DNA from: CAZAQS01 sp964486825
GTDB lineage: Bacteria; Chloroflexota; Anaerolineae; Anaerolineales; UBA4823
Assembly: GCA_964486825.1 (NCBI GenBank)
Contig: CAZAQS010000289.1
Span: 1-5,981, forward strand
DNA: 5,981 nt
Direction: 5' to 3'
Shown: positions 3,029-5,981 of the stretch, in pieces
Layout: each line of letters begins with the position of its first letter
How positions within the stretch are numbered: position 1 is the stretch's first letter
The notes under the pieces: model-generated
The model's input: only the letters and a program-made list of their open reading frames with translations
What the model was told of the DNA's origin: nothing
The model's database searches: none
Program-made: the position numbers and the translations under genes

Positions 3029-5956
3029 ATGGAAGAAAATAACCATTCCTTAGGCTATTGGATCCGCCGGCGGCGAAAGGCGCTAGACCTGACGAGAGCC
3101 GGGCTTGCAGTCCGTGTGAGCTGTTCCCCTGAGACGATCAAGAAAATCGAGCGCGACGAGCGGCGACCTTCGCTGCAGGTCGCCGGGTTGCTGGCAGAAG
3201 CGCTGGGTCTCAGCGACCTGGAGCGAGAAGACTTCCTGCAGGTCTGCCAGCAAAAACGGATGCCCGACAGCCTGGACTTGGTTGAAGGGTTCCTGGACCC
3301 CTTCCCTACGAGATATCACAACAACCTGCCCGCCCAAACAACCCCTTTCATCGGGCGGGAAAGCGAGCTGTCCCAGATCGCGGCCTGGCTGGCCGACCCG
3401 AACTGCCGGCTGGTGACCCTCACCGGACCAGGCGGCATCGGCAAGAGCCGCTTGGCGTTGAGGGTAGCCGAAGAGCAGGGAGGCAACTACCCGTCAGGGG
3501 TATGCTTTGTAAGCCTGGCGGGGATTGAAAGGCCGCAGGGCCTGATAGAGGCGATCGCTGCCAGCCTGGGGCTGCCAAGAAACGGCAGCGAAGACCCGCA
3601 GGCGCCGATCCTGAGGTACTTGAAAAATAAGGAAGTGTTGCTGGTGCTGGATAACTACGAGCAACTCTTGCCGGAGACAGGCCTGCTGACCTCCCTCCTG
3701 CAAAGCGCAAGGCGGCTGGACTTGCTGGTTACCTCTCGTGAAAGGCTGAACCTGCAGAGCGAGTGGGTTTTCCCGATGGACGGGTTGGCGGCGCCCTCCC
3801 TGGAAGAAAGCTCTGAGATTGAGAGGTACAGCTCGGTGGCGCTGTTCGTCCAGGCAGCCGGGCGGCAGCGAGCGGGATTCAAGATTGATGAGAGCAACCG
3901 CAGGGCGGTAGCGCAGATCTGCCGGCAGGTGGAGGGATTGCCGTTGGCCATCGAGCTGGCCGCGACCTGGATCCCGGTCTTAGAGCCGCAGGGGATCGCT
4001 GAGGGGATCGCGAGGGGATTGGATATCCTGGAAGCGGACCTGGGTGACATGCCGGAGCGGCAGCGGAGCATGCGGGCAGTGTTTGACGGATCGTGGGAAC
4101 TGTTGAGCGAACAAGAGCAGCAGGCGGTGCAACAGCTGGCGGTGTTTCGGGGCGGGTTCAGCCAGGCGGCGGCGGAGGCGGCTTTCGGGATATCCATCAG
4201 GCAGTTACTGGGGCTGGTGAATAAGTGCTGGCTGCGGCCGGAGTCAAACGGACGCTTCGGGCTGCACGAGCTGGTCCGGCAATACGCCGAGCAGCGAGCC
4301 CTTGAGAGGCCTGGATTGTGGGTCAGCATCCGGGAAAGCCATTGCGCATTTTTCTGCAATTTATTAAAATCCCGCCGGCCGGAATGGTTTACATCAAAGG
4401 AGAAAGCCTTCGTAGCCGATATCGAAGCTGATTTTCAAAATATTGAGGCGGCCTGGAGCTGGGCAATAGGTAACTGCCGGGCGGATGATATCGCAGCAGC
4501 AAGTGAAATCCTTTTCCTTTACTTCGACAAGAGCGGCCGGGTAGAGAAAGGAAAGGCAGCCACGCAGGCAACAATAGAGTGCCTGGCCGGAAGCTCCCAC
4601 GACCGGAGCGATCAAAATGAAGCCGCACTGTGTCGGGCCAGAGCGATGATATGGTCGGCCTCTTTCAGCGATACATACGAGCAGAAAGAGCGGCGGCGTA
4701 ATGAGGCCAGCGCTTTTCTCGACCTTCTCGAAGGAAGCGGCTGCGATACCCGGGCAGAGCGAGCCCGTATTTTGTGGGAGAAAGCTGAACTGGTGTACCG
4801 GGAAAGCCCGCAGCTGTCATTAGACCTTGCCGGTCAAGCTGCAGAGCTGTACCGCGCGGTAGGGGATAAAGCAAGTGAAGGCAGGGTTTATGGAACGATG
4901 GGAAGTTTATACTGGCTGTTCGGATGCATCGAGCAGGCATCGGAGTTTGCCTATAAGAGCATGAGGGTCCTGAAAGAGCTGGATCCTGATTGGCTGATAA
5001 GCGAAGCTTATGCATGGGCGGGAGATATCTGCCGGGAGAGAGGCGATCTTGAGCAAGCCGAACGATATCATCGCAAAAGTGTGGCTGTCAACCAGGAATT
5101 GGGATTTTATACATACGATGACATTAATCTTACGGATACATTGATCCTGGCAGGTAAATCTGAAGAGGCAATCAAGCGAGCCGAAGCCGAACTAAGGTCA
5201 GCAGAAATGATCGGGAGTGGTCCTTTTCGGATTTCGCTGGCTTCGAAAAACCTTGCTTGGGCGCTGCTGCACAGCGGTAAATTTTCCAGGGCCCGTTCCT
5301 TTGTTGAGGTTAGCCTGAATGAGGCAAAAAAGATCAACAGCTATACAAAAATCTTGGCTTTGAACCTGCTCGCCCAGCTCGACCTGCTGGAGGACCAGAC
5401 GGAAGCGGCCCTGGAGCATTTGGAGGAGTGCCTGGAGACCCTGAAAGGCTACAAGCAGTTCATCTATACCAGCACACCCTTGACGGTTCTCAGCTATGTT
5501 TTCTTGAGGCGGAACCAGCCCGACCAGGCCGAAGCGCATCTGCGCAGCAGCCTGCAGGAAGCGGCCCGCATCGGCGCCTTCCACCTGGCTGCGAACGCCT
5601 TGCCGGCCCTGGTGCTGCTGGAAGCCGCCCAGGGGAAGCATGAGCGAGCGATCGAGGTTTACGAGGTGGCTCTTCAGTTCCCTTATATTGCGAATTCAAA
5701 GTGGTTCGAGCAGGTTGCCGGAAAGCAAATCTCTGCTTTGAAGGCCGGGCTGCCGGTTGACCGGGTGGATGCGGCTGTGGAGAGAGGGAGCTCGCTCGAG
5801 ATGTGGGATGTCATAGAGGATTGGTTGGGGGAAGTTCAAACGGGAGCAGGCCTTGCGATACCTGCCACACATGATCTGGAGGTCCACAGAGAACACAGAG
5901 TCCACACAGATTTATATTTCAGTGGAATCAGGGATCTGTTAAAGCACCACGAATAG
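3029..5956 (+). CDS. XRE-HTH / NB-ARC (STAND) ATPase / TPR regulator, 975 aa
   Basis: ATG at 3029 follows GGGGG (3017-3021) by 7 nt, and an in-frame TAA at 3005 closes the frame upstream. Domains: XRE helix-turn-helix at about 8-72 (GYWIRRRRKALDLTRAGLA; SPETIKKIERDERRPS). The linker leads into FIGRESEL (107-114), the usual lead-in to the ATPase. Walker A is GPGGIGKS (133-140) and Walker B VLLVLDNYE (about 203-211). The arginine-sensor segment is LLVTSRERL (about 232-240) and the GLPLAIEL motif lies at about 303-310. A winged-helix end FGLHELVRQYA (about 410-420) occupies the place of the MHD motif. TPR-like helical pairs run from about 570 to 885. All nucleotide motifs are intact, so the ATPase should be active. 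STAND proteins stay off with ADP and oligomerise on ligand binding to the repeats. With an N-terminal DNA-binding domain the likely role is a ligand-responsive transcription regulator, plausibly of itself and the divergent hydrolase. A defence sensor is a less supported alternative. GC falls in the region encoding about residues 434-777, and the C-terminal tail is repeat-derived. Confidence 0.9.
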   Translation: MEENNHSLGYWIRRRRKALDLTRAGLAVRVSCSPETIKKIERDERRPSLQVAGLLAEALGLSDLEREDFLQVCQQKRMPDSLDLVEGFLDPFPTRYHNNLPAQTTPFIGRESELSQIAAWLADPNCRLVTLTGPGGIGKSRLALRVAEEQGGNYPSGVCFVSLAGIERPQGLIEAIAASLGLPRNGSEDPQAPILRYLKNKEVLLVLDNYEQLLPETGLLTSLLQSARRLDLLVTSRERLNLQSEWVFPMDGLAAPSLEESSEIERYSSVALFVQAAGRQRAGFKIDESNRRAVAQICRQVEGLPLAIELAATWIPVLEPQGIAEGIARGLDILEADLGDMPERQRSMRAVFDGSWELLSEQEQQAVQQLAVFRGGFSQAAAEAAFGISIRQLLGLVNKCWLRPESNGRFGLHELVRQYAEQRALERPGLWVSIRESHCAFFCNLLKSRRPEWFTSKEKAFVADIEADFQNIEAAWSWAIGNCRADDIAAASEILFLYFDKSGRVEKGKAATQATIECLAGSSHDRSDQNEAALCRARAMIWSASFSDTYEQKERRRNEASAFLDLLEGSGCDTRAERARILWEKAELVYRESPQLSLDLAGQAAELYRAVGDKASEGRVYGTMGSLYWLFGCIEQASEFAYKSMRVLKELDPDWLISEAYAWAGDICRERGDLEQAERYHRKSVAVNQELGFYTYDDINLTDTLILAGKSEEAIKRAEAELRSAEMIGSGPFRISLASKNLAWALLHSGKFSRARSFVEVSLNEAKKINSYTKILALNLLAQLDLLEDQTEAALEHLEECLETLKGYKQFIYTSTPLTVLSYVFLRRNQPDQAEAHLRSSLQEAARIGAFHLAANALPALVLLEAAQGKHERAIEVYEVALQFPYIANSKWFEQVAGKQISALKAGLPVDRVDAAVERGSSLEMWDVIEDWLGEVQTGAGLAIPATHDLEVHREHRVHTDLYFSGIRDLLKHHE
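5884..5910 (+). repeat. Three 9-bp tandem units inside the 3' end of the STAND gene
   Basis: CCACAGAGA, ACACAGAGT and CCACACAGA follow one another as diverged 9-bp units. They encode the HREHRVHTD stretch close to the C-terminus. CACAGAG-type short tandem repeats are familiar as intergenic sequence in many bacterial genomes, and their translations appear as HREHRE-like tails. Here the repeat lies within the reading frame, just before the stop at 5954-5956, suggesting that the native stop was lost and translation now extends into former intergenic DNA. Confidence 0.5.
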
Positions 5957-5981
5957 CAGGGTAACCGTCCTGGCAGGGGTG

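Noticed and set aside
3655..4359. Minus-strand 234-codon frame inside the STAND gene
   Set aside because: Antisense to the conserved NB-ARC region; Ser/Arg/Cys-rich low-complexity product typical of antisense frames in GC-rich genes.

Overview
The window looks like bacterial chromosome from a Gram-positive-type or Chloroflexota-like organism. The best clue is the large gene on the right. It has an N-terminal XRE helix-turn-helix, an NB-ARC/STAND ATPase and C-terminal TPR repeats, an architecture expanded in Chloroflexota (notably Anaerolineae) and in Actinobacteria. There is no rRNA, tRNA or other phylogenetic marker, so this placement is inference.

Left part (about 1-1690, minus strand, visibly AT-rich). 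A 3'-truncated FtsX/MacB-type ABC transporter permease runs off the left edge. Upstream of it on the same strand is a tandem chain of very small reading frames: 49 aa with a good ribosome binding site, 54 aa with a good site, and a doubtful 44-aa leader frame. A strong sigma70-like promoter (TTGACT-16-TAAAAT) reads into this chain and is overlapped by a perfect 10-bp inverted repeat. The transcribed leader holds several hairpins, one terminator-like. Another hairpin sequesters the ribosome binding site of the 49-aa frame. The layout resembles a regulated small-peptide plus ABC-export operon, but none of the small proteins is recognised and no ATPase or maturation enzyme lies in the window.

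Middle (1654-2836, minus strand, GC-rich). A secreted alpha/beta-hydrolase with an apparently complete catalytic triad has a perfect Shine-Dalgarno and its own intrinsic terminator. That terminator separates it from the permease operon.

Right (2837-5956, plus strand). A 192-bp divergent intergenic region carries a 12-bp-period direct repeat over a candidate -10 box. It is followed by the 975-aa XRE-HTH/NB-ARC/TPR protein. The ATPase motifs are intact. Base composition changes in the TPR region, and the last ~30 residues are encoded by an intergenic-type tandem repeat. The simplest reading is that the STAND protein is a signal-responsive regulator that may control itself and the divergent secreted hydrolase; a defence role is possible but not supported by neighbours. 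No CRISPR array, insertion sequence, tRNA or rRNA was seen.
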